A stretch of 41,098 nt of DNA from Candidatus Brocadiia bacterium (GTDB lineage Bacteria; Planctomycetota; Uabimicrobiia; Uabimicrobiales; JABWCH01): NCBI GenBank assembly GCA_013359215.1, contig JABWCH010000013.1, forward strand, positions 1 through 41,098, in the 5' to 3' direction. The notes beneath the pieces are model-generated. The model had not been told where the DNA came from, made no database searches, and saw only the letters and a program-made list of their open reading frames with translations. The stretch's first letter is position 1. Every line of letters starts with the position of its first letter. A program made the translations under genes and the position numbers. Below, piece after piece: positions 32,398-41,098 of this stretch.

Positions 32398-32418
32398 AAG
32401 CAGCATTAAGCTGCTTTT
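32398..32418 (+). terminator. Weak terminator-like hairpin before rpoB
   Basis: AAGCAGC (32398-32404), loop ATTAA, GCTGCTT (32410-32416), then only two further T and CT. Downstream of it, the 7-mer AACTAGT is duplicated just before the rpoB ribosome site. It could be a partial attenuator tuning rpoBC against the ribosomal proteins. Confidence 0.35.
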
Positions 32419-32511
32419 CTGCATTTTAAACTTTCCTTCCTGAAACTAGTAACTAGTAACCCGTTGTTTCAAAAACAATATTACAGGCTTTTTTTCCAGC
32501 AAGGATGCAGG

Positions 32512-35500
32512 ATGAGATTCTTTCCAAATCGTAGAAATTTTGGAAAACATCGTGAAATCATAGAAGTTCCTAATTTAGTAGAGCTTCAATTAAAGGCTTA
32601 TGAAGATTTTTTACAAAGCAACATTCCTTCTATTATCCGACAAAATAAAGGCTTGGAAGCCATCATTCGCGAAATTTTTCCCATTGAAAGCTATAATAAA
32701 AAATTCATCTTGGAATATTTAGGTTATGAATTGGGAAAGCCTAGATATAGTCCAGACGAATGTCGCAAACTGAAGCTTAGCTATGGAGCTCCTTTAAAAA
32801 TTAGAGTGCGTTTAGTCAATACAATCACAAAAGATTACCAGGAAGAAGATGTCTATCTGGGCGAAGTTCCTATGATAATCGGCGGAGGGGAATTTATTAT
32901 CAATGGAGCAGAAAGGGTTATTGTAAGCCAATTGCACCGTTCTCCTGGCGTAGATTTTGCAGACGATGGAAATGTAGGCGAAAAACACCTACATACCTGT
33001 TGGATTATACCTGAACGTGGAAGTTGGATAGATATCAATGTAACAAAAAAAGAAACCCTCGTTATTCAAATTGATAAAAGCGGAAAGCTTCCTATCACGA
33101 TTTTTATCCGTGCTCTCGATGAATCCTATTCAACAGACGAATCTATATTGGCTTTATTTTATGAGAGGGAAAAGGTACTTCTGAAGGGTGCAAACCCTGC
33201 TAAAAAACTAGTAGGCCAGACACTAGCAGCACCAGTTCAGTTGGGCAATCTGAAAGATAAAGAAAAAGATTTAAAAGATAAAGAAAAAGAGGGTATTTCA
33301 TTACTTCCAGCAGGAACATTGCTTTCGGAAGCAGCAGTAGAAGCAATTTTAAACCAAGATCTGAAATCTGTTACAATTTTAAAACCCAAATTGCAGAAAA
33401 AAAATCCCCAAGATCCTGGAAAAGCAAAAGAAGAGAGGATCGACCCTCTTATAGTTAATACATTACAAGAAGATCCTACAAGCGATATAAACAGAGAAGA
33501 ATCAGAGCAGGATGGACATAAAGCTGCTTTAGTTAAAATTTTTGCTAAATTGCGTCCTGGAAATCCATTCAATATTGAAAAAGCTAGGTCGCTTTTCAAT
33601 GATAAGTTTAAAGATATAACAAGATACCGACTAGGCAGAGTCGGCCGCTTCCGTTTGAACCGCAAGTTTAAACAAACTATAAATCCCGATCAGATGGTAC
33701 TTACGCCTGAAGACGTTATCAATTCTGTACGCTATATCATGGATCTTAGACAGGATGTTGGCGAAGTAGATGATATTGATCATTTGGGCAATCGCAGAAT
33801 TCGTACCATAACAGAATTGGCAGGAGATGAATTCAGGAAAGGATTCTTAAAGCTCAAGAGAACTATCCAGGATAGAATGGGCGGAGAATCCGATGAACCT
33901 TTAAGTGCAAAAAGCCTGATCAATGCTAAAACAATTTCTTCTGCTATCGATTACTTTTTTGGCAGAGGCGAACTTTCCCAGGTTGTAGACCAGACTAACC
34001 CTCTGGCACAGTTGACCCACGAAAGAAGACTGTCTGCTCTTGGGCCTGGCGGTTTGAACCGTAAAAGAGCTGGTTTTGATGTTCGCGATGTCCATATATC
34101 TCACTATGGTAGAATTTGCCCTATTGAAACACCTGAAGGAACGAACATTGGTTTGATCTCCAGCCTTTCCATCTATTCAACTATCGATGAGTATGGCTTT
34201 TTAGTAAGCCCTTACCGCGTGATTAAAGACGGTAAGGTAACAGACGAAGTCAAATACTTACGAGCAGATGAGGAGCAAAACCAGGTTTTAGCACCTGCCG
34301 ACAGCCATACCCGCGAAGATGGAACTTTCGTGGATGAGAAAGTTATGATTAGGGTTAACGGCGATTACAAATATGTAGATCCCCAAGAAGTTAACTATTG
34401 TGATATTTCTCCTAAGCAGATGTTAGGCGTATCCGCTTCCTTGATACCCTTCTTGGAACATGACGATGCTAACCGCGCTTTGATGGGATCTAACATGCAG
34501 CGACAGGCAGTACCTCTTGTGCTTACCGAGCCACCTTTGGTTGGTACAGGCATGGAAGATGTTGTCGCACAAAATTCCAGTATGGTTGTATGTTCTCCTG
34601 TAGATGGAAAAATTCTTTTTTCTGATGCCAAAAAAATTACCATACAGCCTAAAGATGATCCAGCTACTATTGACCTTTCTTTAAGAAAATTTGTAGGTTT
34701 GAACGAGCGTACCTGCTTAAACCAAAAGCCCATTGTTAAAGAAAATGATATAGTAAAAAAAGGCCAGGTTATTGCTGATGGCGCATGCACATGCCAGGGC
34801 GAGCTTGCCTTAGGAAAAAATGTTCTGGTTGCCTTTATGCCTTGGGATGGCTATAATTTCGAAGATGCCATCATTGTTTCGGAAAAATTGGTTAAAAACG
34901 ACCACTATACATCCATTCATATCGACGAATTTGAATCCGAAATACGGGAAACAAAGCTCGGAAGAGAAGAATTTACAAAAGATATACCCAATGTGACTGA
35001 CCGCGCTCTCTACAATTTAGATGAAAACGGAATTGTCCAGGTAGGTACAATCGTAAAATCAGGAGATATCCTTGTTGGTAAAGTTGCTCCCAAAAGTAAG
35101 TCTGAGCTGACACCAGAAGAAAAGCTTTTGCATGCTATTTTTGGGCGAGCTGGCGAAGATGTCAAGAATGATAGTTTGGAAGTTCCTTCTGGTGTCGAGG
35201 GAATTGTGATCGCAACGCAAAAATTTTCCCGAAAGACCAAATTCACGGAAGAAGAAAACCAAAAAATCAAAGATGACATCAAAAATTTGGAAAAAAAATT
35301 CTGGACTACAAGCCGAGATATGGTTCGCAAAATGTATTTTGAAATCAAAGAAATTTTAGGCGAACCTCCCAGAGAAAAGAAAACAAACAACTATATCAAA
35401 TGGTTAGACGATGAACCCACTTCCCGAGAGCTAAAATCTTTACGAGATCGTTTAAATATCTATAATCTGGAAATAGATGATGAGTATAAAGAAAAAGTAG

Positions 35501-36357
35501 CTAGAGTCATAAAAAAGTATACAGAAATCATTGGAGAAGAAGAAGACCAAAAAAATAAAGTTATAACCAAACTTCAATCTGGTGATGAATTGCCTGCTGG
35601 TGTTCTGGAACTAGTCAAGGTATATATTGCGACAAAGCGAATTCTATCTGTTGGTGACAAGATGGCTGGCCGCCATGGAAACAAAGGGGTAATTGCGAAA
35701 ATTTTACCTGAAGAAGACATGCCTCATCTGGAAGACGGAACTCCAGTGGAAATCATTTTAAATCCTTTAGGCGTTCCTTCTCGTATGAATGTCGGCCAAA
35801 TTTTAGAAACTCATTTAGGCTGGGCAGCTAAAAAACTAGATTTCCAAGCCATTACGCCTGTTTTCGATGGATGTAGTGAAGAAGAAATCGAAAAATGCCT
35901 TGTCGAAGCTAAGTTGCCCAAAGATGGCACAATAAAACTTTATGATGGTCGTACAGGTGATCCATTTGAACAAAATGTAACCATTGGTTATATTTACATG
36001 ATGAAACTCCACCACCTGGTAGACGATAAAGTTCATGCCAGAGCAACAGGGCCTTACTCCTTAATTACGCAGCAGCCCCTTGGTGGTAAAGCACGCTTTG
36101 GAGGGCAGCGTTTTGGAGAAATGGAAGTCTGGGCTTTGGAAGCTTATGGTGTTGCCAACATCTTGCAAGAGCTTCTCACTGTCAAATCCGATGACGTTGA
36201 AGGCCGTACCAAAATTTATGAATCCATGGTAAAAGGAAAAAATACCTTAGAACCAGGAACACCCGTTTCTTTTGAAGTGCTTACTTATGAAATTAAAGGT
36301 CTGGCATTGGATATGCAGCTTCATAAGAAAAACAAAAAAGAAATGCCTTCTTCGTAG
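32512..36357 (+). CDS. rpoB: DNA-directed RNA polymerase subunit beta
   Basis: A 1281-residue beta subunit. Start at ATG 32512 with AAGGA 6 nt upstream; the open frame extends 16 codons further but those codons are not RpoB-like. It begins [20 protein letters not shown] and contains GEVPMI (beta lobe), [16 protein letters not shown], the rifampicin region (about 488-520), GYNFEDAI, the [12 protein letters not shown] catalytic-side motif and a C-terminal [20 protein letters not shown] lineage-specific insert at about 235-345 is rich in KDKEK and DP/EE residues. In the rifampicin pocket the E. coli F514-M515 positions read V491-V492. It lies 524 nt after rplL and 143 nt before rpoC. Confidence 0.98.
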   Translation: MRFFPNRRNFGKHREIIEVPNLVELQLKAYEDFLQSNIPSIIRQNKGLEAIIREIFPIESYNKKFILEYLGYELGKPRYSPDECRKLKLSYGAPLKIRVRLVNTITKDYQEEDVYLGEVPMIIGGGEFIINGAERVIVSQLHRSPGVDFADDGNVGEKHLHTCWIIPERGSWIDINVTKKETLVIQIDKSGKLPITIFIRALDESYSTDESILALFYEREKVLLKGANPAKKLVGQTLAAPVQLGNLKDKEKDLKDKEKEGISLLPAGTLLSEAAVEAILNQDLKSVTILKPKLQKKNPQDPGKAKEERIDPLIVNTLQEDPTSDINREESEQDGHKAALVKIFAKLRPGNPFNIEKARSLFNDKFKDITRYRLGRVGRFRLNRKFKQTINPDQMVLTPEDVINSVRYIMDLRQDVGEVDDIDHLGNRRIRTITELAGDEFRKGFLKLKRTIQDRMGGESDEPLSAKSLINAKTISSAIDYFFGRGELSQVVDQTNPLAQLTHERRLSALGPGGLNRKRAGFDVRDVHISHYGRICPIETPEGTNIGLISSLSIYSTIDEYGFLVSPYRVIKDGKVTDEVKYLRADEEQNQVLAPADSHTREDGTFVDEKVMIRVNGDYKYVDPQEVNYCDISPKQMLGVSASLIPFLEHDDANRALMGSNMQRQAVPLVLTEPPLVGTGMEDVVAQNSSMVVCSPVDGKILFSDAKKITIQPKDDPATIDLSLRKFVGLNERTCLNQKPIVKENDIVKKGQVIADGACTCQGELALGKNVLVAFMPWDGYNFEDAIIVSEKLVKNDHYTSIHIDEFESEIRETKLGREEFTKDIPNVTDRALYNLDENGIVQVGTIVKSGDILVGKVAPKSKSELTPEEKLLHAIFGRAGEDVKNDSLEVPSGVEGIVIATQKFSRKTKFTEEENQKIKDDIKNLEKKFWTTSRDMVRKMYFEIKEILGEPPREKKTNNYIKWLDDEPTSRELKSLRDRLNIYNLEIDDEYKEKVARVIKKYTEIIGEEEDQKNKVITKLQSGDELPAGVLELVKVYIATKRILSVGDKMAGRHGNKGVIAKILPEEDMPHLEDGTPVEIILNPLGVPSRMNVGQILETHLGWAAKKLDFQAITPVFDGCSEEEIEKCLVEAKLPKDGTIKLYDGRTGDPFEQNVTIGYIYMMKLHHLVDDKVHARATGPYSLITQQPLGGKARFGGQRFGEMEVWALEAYGVANILQELLTVKSDDVEGRTKIYESMVKGKNTLEPGTPVSFEVLTYEIKGLALDMQLHKKNKKEMPSS

Positions 36358-36388
36358 TTTCCAAAAAATTTGTGGTGAAATAGAGATT

Positions 36389-36421
36389 GTTATAAGCTGA
36401 GATTAATTCTCAGCTTATAAC
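36389..36421 (+). other. Perfect 14-bp hairpin between rpoB and rpoC
   Basis: GTTATAAGCTGAGA (36389-36402) pairs perfectly with 36408-36421 around a TTAAT loop, 31 nt after rpoB. No T-run follows. Candidate RNase III-type processing or stability element. Confidence 0.6.
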
Positions 36422-36440
36422 CTTAAAAGAAATTGTTGTC

Positions 36441-36463
36441 GCCAGAGGAACATAACCTCTGGC
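36441..36463 (+). other. Hairpin just upstream of the rpoC ribosome site
   Basis: GCCAGAGG (36441-36448) pairs perfectly with CCTCTGGC (36456-36463). The AAGGAG ribosome site of rpoC starts 23 nt later (36486), so the hairpin leaves it free. It could protect the rpoC 5' end after cleavage of the upstream stem. Confidence 0.5.
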
Positions 36464-36500
36464 AATAGGAAATATCTTCCTTTTCAAGGAGCTCCACCGC

Positions 36501-39500
36501 ATGGTAGAAGCTTTTTATGATCGAATTAACGATTATGCTGCTGTAACCATTAAACTTGCTTCGCCTAAAGATATCCGAAATTGGTCTTATGGTGAAGTCA
36601 AAAAGCCAGAAACGATCAACTATAGAACCTATCGTCCTGAAAAAGATGGTCTTTTCTGCGAACGTATTTTTGGGCCAGAGAGAGATTGGGAATGCTATTG
36701 TGGCAAATATAAGGGAATGAAGCATAAAGGCATCGTTTGTGATCGTTGTGGAGTCAAAGTCATTCATTCTCGCGTAAGACGCAAAAGAATGGGCCATATC
36801 AATCTCGCTTCTCCTGTTGCCCATATTTGGTTTTTTAAGGCTATGCCAAGTCGTCTGAGTACAATACTTGGAATGAAAGTTGCTTCTCTGGAAAAAGTTA
36901 TTTATTTCCAAGAGTATGTAGTCATTGATCCTGGCAAAACTTCTCTCAAAAAATATGAACTGCTCTCTGAAGACAAGTATAGAGAGCTACAATTTCAGCA
37001 TGGCGAAAAATCCTTTAGAGCTGGCATGGGAGCAGAAGCCATTAAAGAATTGTTGCAAAGCATGAATATTCCTGAGCTTTTGAGAGAATTGAATACACAG
37101 TATGAAAAAACAGGCTCAAAACAAAAGCAAAAAGAGATTATAAAAAGACTCAAGCTATTAAAAATGATCAGAGAATCAGGAAACCTTGCTGAATGGATGA
37201 TCCTGGACGTAATTCCTGTCATTCCTCCTGATCTAAGACCTCTTATATTATTGGATTCTGGAAACTTTGCAACAAGCGATTTAAACGACCTTTATCGCAG
37301 GCTGATCAACAGAAACAACCGTCTCAAAAAACTGCTGGATATGAATGCCCCTGAGGTAATCATAAAAAATGAAAAAAGAATGCTCCAGCAATCTGTGGAT
37401 GCCCTTTTCGATAATTCACGTTGCAGAAGACCTGTTTTAGGCACAGGAAATCGCCCGCTTAAGAGCCTTACTGATATGATCAAAGGTAAGCAAGGACGAT
37501 TCAGGGAAAATCTTTTGGGTAAACGTGTTGATTATTCTGCACGTTCTGTTATCGTTGTAGGCCCAGAACTCAAATTGCATCAATGCGGATTGCCTAAAAA
37601 AATAGCTTTGGAATTGTTCCAGCCTTTTATTATCCGAAAGCTCAAAGATTTAGGATATGCTGATACAATCAAAAGCGCAAGAAAAATGCTGGAAAGAAAA
37701 GACGACAGAGTATGGGATATTCTGGAAGAAGTAATCCATGAGCATCCTGTCCTGCTGAACCGCGCTCCTACACTTCATAGAATGGGTATACAAGCATTTG
37801 AGCCTATTCTGGTCGAAGGAAACGCGATCAAGATCCATCCGCTTGTTTGCACAGGCTTTAACGCTGACTTTGATGGCGATCAAATGGCAGTCCATCTTCC
37901 TTTGTCTATAGAAGCTCAGGTCGAAGCATCTACTTTGATGCTTTCGATCAACAATATTTTTTCTCCTGCAAATGGGCAGCCCATCATCGCCCCTAACCAG
38001 GATATTGTGCTTGGATGCTATTATCTCAATAAACTCAAAGAAGGCGAGCCTGGAGAGGATATGGTTTTCTGCTCTTATGATGAAGTATTCCATGCTCACT
38101 CTCATCATAAAGTTACCTACCATTCCCGAATATGGTACAATCTTGGCAATGTTGCCAATGTCAGTCCAAAGCCAACAGAGGAGAATGTAAAAGGCAAATT
38201 TATCCGCACAACCGTGGGGCGTGTCATTTTTAATGGCATTTTGCATCCCAGCCTGCCTTTCTACAATCTGGATTTGGATAAAAAGAATATCAACAAAATC
38301 ATTGCAGAGTGCTATAACACTGTAGGACGAGCAGCCACACTGAAATTGCTGGATGATTTAAAGCGTCTTGGCTTTTATAGTGCAACCATAGCTGGTATTT
38401 CCTTTTCTAAAAATGACCTAATCGTTCCTAATCAAAAAGAAGAAATCATCGCAAAAGCACAAGAAGAAGCCAACAAACACGAGAAGGCATTCAAGGAAGG
38501 CGAAATCACCGACCAGGAACGCAAAAACAACATCATCGACTGCTGGACTTATGCAAGAGATAGAGTCGGTAAAGCCATGATGGAAACCCTAAAGAATGCA
38601 CGCGGAAGCGATGGAAGATCGTTCAACCCTGTTTATCTCATGGCCGATAGTGGTGCTAGAGGTAGCCAGGAACAGATCCGCCAGCTTGCAGGTATGCGCG
38701 GTCTGATGGCAAAGCCTAATGGCGAAATCATCGAAACGCCTATCATTGCAAACTTCCGTGAAGGACTGAAAGTATTAGAGTATTTTAGCTCTACACACGG
38801 CGCACGCAAAGGTCTTGCTGATACTGCATTGAAAACAGCCGATGCTGGCTATTTAACCAGAAAGCTTGCCGATGTCGCTCAGAATGTTGTTATCAATGAA
38901 GTTGATTGTGGCACAATTTCTGGAATTTCCAAAGGTGCTATCAAACAAGGCGATGAAGTCAAAGTTTCCTTGAGCGATAACATTTATGGACGTGTTGCCC
39001 GCGATCCTATCATCGATAAACAAACAGGCGAAATCATCGTCAATGAAAATGAAGTGATTACGCGCGAAATCGCCAGAAGAATTGAAGCCTTAGGATACGA
39101 AAAAATTCGCGTCCGCAGTCCTTTGACATGCCAGACTCCTTTAGGAATTTGCAGCAAATGCTATGGTATGGATCTCTCCACAGGAAGACTGGTAGAAGAA
39201 GGCATGGCAGTCGGCATTATCGCTGCCCAGTCTATTGGTGAGCCTGGTACACAGCTTACCATGAGAACGTTCCATATTGGTGGTATTGCCATGAAAAAAA
39301 GAGAAGAGCCTTTGATTAAGCTGCCCTACAAGGGAAGCCGATCTTATATCAAATTCCACAATATGAACATTGTAAAAAACAAAGAAAGCAAATCTGTTGT
39401 TATTGGTCGTAATGGCTTTATCACTCTAAGAAATGAAGAAATCGTCGAACTTCCCAAAGATACTCAGATTAAGGTAGTTATTGGTCAACAAGTAGTACCA

Positions 39501-40892
39501 GGAACTACTTCCGAAATCTTGGCAGCTAAAGGTAAAAAAGAAACCAAAGCCAAGATGTCTGGTACCATCAAGGAAATCGAAGGCGAACTAGATAGCAAAA
39601 GAATTGCCACTTCCAAATGCAAAATCACCATAGTGAACGAAGAAAATATCAATATTCCCATGGGGGCTATACTCAACAAGATTGAATCCACGGGCAAAGT
39701 GATCGAAGATGGCAGCATATTAGAAAATTTGAGCGGGGAAATTATCATTGCAACAAGAGATCCTCACACTACCCCTATTTTTTCTGAATATGAAGGCTAT
39801 GTCCGCTACGATGAAATTATTCCTAATGTCACTATGCGCCAGGAATCCAAAGGCAAAATCATCATGGAACACAAAGGCGAAAAGCATCCTGCCATTGTCA
39901 TCCAGGGAACAAAAGGCGAAATTCTAAGACATTATCCTTTGCCAGAAAGATCTCACATTGAAGTAGAAGATGGCACTCACGTTAGCCCAGGTACGCTGTT
40001 AGCCAAGATACCTATGGCAATCAGTGGAACGCAAGATATTACTGGTGGTTTACCTAGAGTTACAGAAATCTTGGAAGCCCGTAGGCCCAAGAATCCATCT
40101 GTGATTAGCGAAATCGATGGTATTGTAACACTTGGCGACAAACGTAGAGGGAAACGCACTGTGGTTGTAGAAAATGCAGAAACTAAAACCAAAAAAGAAC
40201 ACCTCGTGCTTTATGGTAAAGACCTGAGAGTTGCCACGGGCGACCGAGTAAAAGCAGGAGACGCTCTCATCGATGGGCCAAAAGTTCCTCATGATATTTT
40301 ACGTTGCTGCGGCCCGCAAGCTCTGCAAAACTATCTCATGGAAGAAATCCAAAGCGTTTACCGTTCTCAAAATGTTAAGATCGATGATAAGCATATAGAA
40401 ATTATCATCAGCCAGATGATGCGCAAAGTCAAGGTTGACAAACCTGGCGATACCGAATTCTTGCCTGGAAGCGTTGTGGATAAGTTCTACTTTAACCACA
40501 TCAACGAAAAAGTGCGCTCTGAAGGCAAAAAGCCAGCAAGCTATAAACCCTTGCTGCTCGGAATCACCAAAGCATCTTTGCAATCAGATTCTTTTATCAG
40601 CGCTGCTTCCTTCCAGGAAACAACAAAAGTTCTGACCGAAGCTGCTTTAGCTGGCAAAAAAGACAACCTCCTTGGTCTTAAAGAGAATGTCATTCTAGGC
40701 CACATGGTACCAGCAGGCACTGGCTTTAGAAAACATTCCAAAACAAAGCTAATTATGAAGGACATAGAGATACCTGACAAGGCTACTACAGAAAAGAAAG
40801 CCGAAGAAGAACCAGCAGAAGATCCCTCTGCCTTCCAAAAAGCAAAACCTGAAAAAGCAAAAGACAGCTTCAGCGACAACTTCCATCCCTAA
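36501..40892 (+). CDS. rpoC: DNA-directed RNA polymerase subunit beta'
   Basis: A 1463-residue beta' subunit with AAGGAG 9 nt before ATG 36501. The N-terminal zinc site is C65, C67, C80 and C83. The catalytic loop [12 protein letters not shown] starts at N454, with D456, D458 and D460 binding the active-site magnesium. The bridge-helix region, the second zinc cluster (ending [13 protein letters not shown]) and the trigger loop ([11 protein letters not shown]) are all present. A sandwich-hybrid insertion follows the trigger region (about 940-1170), and the C-terminal [18 protein letters not shown] and [18 protein letters not shown] are conserved. The last 50 residues are an acidic/Lys/Pro tail. 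A strong terminator follows. Confidence 0.98.
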   Translation: MVEAFYDRINDYAAVTIKLASPKDIRNWSYGEVKKPETINYRTYRPEKDGLFCERIFGPERDWECYCGKYKGMKHKGIVCDRCGVKVIHSRVRRKRMGHINLASPVAHIWFFKAMPSRLSTILGMKVASLEKVIYFQEYVVIDPGKTSLKKYELLSEDKYRELQFQHGEKSFRAGMGAEAIKELLQSMNIPELLRELNTQYEKTGSKQKQKEIIKRLKLLKMIRESGNLAEWMILDVIPVIPPDLRPLILLDSGNFATSDLNDLYRRLINRNNRLKKLLDMNAPEVIIKNEKRMLQQSVDALFDNSRCRRPVLGTGNRPLKSLTDMIKGKQGRFRENLLGKRVDYSARSVIVVGPELKLHQCGLPKKIALELFQPFIIRKLKDLGYADTIKSARKMLERKDDRVWDILEEVIHEHPVLLNRAPTLHRMGIQAFEPILVEGNAIKIHPLVCTGFNADFDGDQMAVHLPLSIEAQVEASTLMLSINNIFSPANGQPIIAPNQDIVLGCYYLNKLKEGEPGEDMVFCSYDEVFHAHSHHKVTYHSRIWYNLGNVANVSPKPTEENVKGKFIRTTVGRVIFNGILHPSLPFYNLDLDKKNINKIIAECYNTVGRAATLKLLDDLKRLGFYSATIAGISFSKNDLIVPNQKEEIIAKAQEEANKHEKAFKEGEITDQERKNNIIDCWTYARDRVGKAMMETLKNARGSDGRSFNPVYLMADSGARGSQEQIRQLAGMRGLMAKPNGEIIETPIIANFREGLKVLEYFSSTHGARKGLADTALKTADAGYLTRKLADVAQNVVINEVDCGTISGISKGAIKQGDEVKVSLSDNIYGRVARDPIIDKQTGEIIVNENEVITREIARRIEALGYEKIRVRSPLTCQTPLGICSKCYGMDLSTGRLVEEGMAVGIIAAQSIGEPGTQLTMRTFHIGGIAMKKREEPLIKLPYKGSRSYIKFHNMNIVKNKESKSVVIGRNGFITLRNEEIVELPKDTQIKVVIGQQVVPGTTSEILAAKGKKETKAKMSGTIKEIEGELDSKRIATSKCKITIVNEENINIPMGAILNKIESTGKVIEDGSILENLSGEIIIATRDPHTTPIFSEYEGYVRYDEIIPNVTMRQESKGKIIMEHKGEKHPAIVIQGTKGEILRHYPLPERSHIEVEDGTHVSPGTLLAKIPMAISGTQDITGGLPRVTEILEARRPKNPSVISEIDGIVTLGDKRRGKRTVVVENAETKTKKEHLVLYGKDLRVATGDRVKAGDALIDGPKVPHDILRCCGPQALQNYLMEEIQSVYRSQNVKIDDKHIEIIISQMMRKVKVDKPGDTEFLPGSVVDKFYFNHINEKVRSEGKKPASYKPLLLGITKASLQSDSFISAASFQETTKVLTEAALAGKKDNLLGLKENVILGHMVPAGTGFRKHSKTKLIMKDIEIPDKATTEKKAEEEPAEDPSAFQKAKPEKAKDSFSDNFHP

Positions 40893-40924
40893 AGCCAGAT
40901 GGGTTGACTGAATATAGAAAAGCA

Positions 40925-40973
40925 TAGCCGAGTGTTGTAATTTTTTTAATTACAGCACTCGGCTATTTTTTTT
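40925..40973 (+). terminator. Rho-independent terminator of the rpoBC operon
   Basis: An 18-bp stem (40925-40942/40948-40965, one G.U; starts TAGCCGAGTG, ends CACTCGGCTA) with a T5 loop and eight T at 40966-40973. It lies 32 nt after the rpoC stop. Confidence 0.9.
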
Positions 40974-41004
40974 AGGAATCTTTCACAAATTCTATGATAA
41001 AAAC

Positions 41005-41032
41005 TAAGATGTTTGCCGAAAAAGCAAAGATT
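41005..41032 (-). repeat. Dispersed repeat fragment, inverted copy 3
   Basis: The minus-strand sequence is identical to 6605-6632 (28 of 28) and close to the right end of 1-101. Only the right end of the element is present. The following 66 nt to the window edge hold no recognisable gene; AGCCTATCCGAAAAT there might be the edge of a further repeat, cut by the window. Confidence 0.75.
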
Positions 41033-41098
41033 CTTAGAGCCTATCCGAAAAATAATTTTAGGCGAAAATTTTGAGGCACTCGGAGAGCGAGGAGAAAG

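Noticed and set aside
41033-41098. Insertion sequence end
   Set aside because: AGCCTATCCGAAAAT looks repeat-like, but the window stops before any transposase or partner end can be seen.

Overview
The window is an AT-rich stretch in which every supported gene reads left to right on the + strand. It belongs to a Gram-negative (diderm) bacterium. The evidence is LpxC (lipid A synthesis), several signal-peptide beta-barrel outer-membrane proteins and LolA-like periplasmic domains. A Ser/Thr kinase fused to a long TPR tail, a PP2C phosphatase, and the RpoB rifampicin-region wording ([18 protein letters not shown]) point towards the Planctomycetota/PVC group. This is inferred from family knowledge; no search was run.

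Layout. (1) 1-6470: a tight six-gene operon of PP2C phosphatase, mtaB (tRNA ms2t6A methylthiotransferase), an OprO/P-like porin, two small membrane proteins of unknown function and a CstA-family peptide/pyruvate transporter, closed by a terminator. (2) 6527-8743: a dispersed repeat, then a GT4 glycosyltransferase and lpxC, two nucleotides apart. (3) 8766-13393: a palindromic repeat, then a kinase-TPR receptor coupled to a methyltransferase-like protein. (4) 13492-21497: a promoter, an O-methyltransferase-like protein, a secreted tandem-duplicated LolA-like protein, an inner-membrane-anchored coiled-coil protein with a C-terminal LolA-like domain, and a large outer-membrane barrel. Together the last three could form a trans-envelope lipid or lipophile shuttle. 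(5) 21493-25461: tandem and palindromic repeats, a good promoter, then a four-gene cassette of a FabD-like acyltransferase (YSMG instead of GHSxG), a crotonase, a DpgA-type type III polyketide synthase and a second crotonase (Glu to Gln). This resembles the DpgA/B/D module that makes 3,5-dihydroxyphenylacetyl-CoA for glycopeptide antibiotics, but lacks DpgC. (6) 25568-40973: tRNA-Thr(TGT), Tyr(GTA), Gly(TCC), Thr(GGT), tuf, rpmG, secE, nusG, rplK, rplA, rplJ, rplL, rpoB, rpoC and a strong terminator.

Region 6 is housekeeping and has the same order and anticodons as E. coli thrU-tyrU-glyT-thrT-tufB-secE-nusG-rplKAJL-rpoBC, with rpmG inserted. Its intergenic gaps carry unusually strong RNA stems (rpmG/secE, rplK leader, rplL/rpoB, rpoB/rpoC) that look like processing, attenuation or autoregulatory sites. 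The most interesting accessory material is the Dpg-like cassette and the adjacent LolA-like/LolA-like/barrel trio. They lie side by side with two methyltransferase-like genes and might form one biosynthesis-and-export locus. That link is inference from adjacency and from loose analogy with aryl-polyene/dialkylresorcinol loci, which also carry LolA-like genes.
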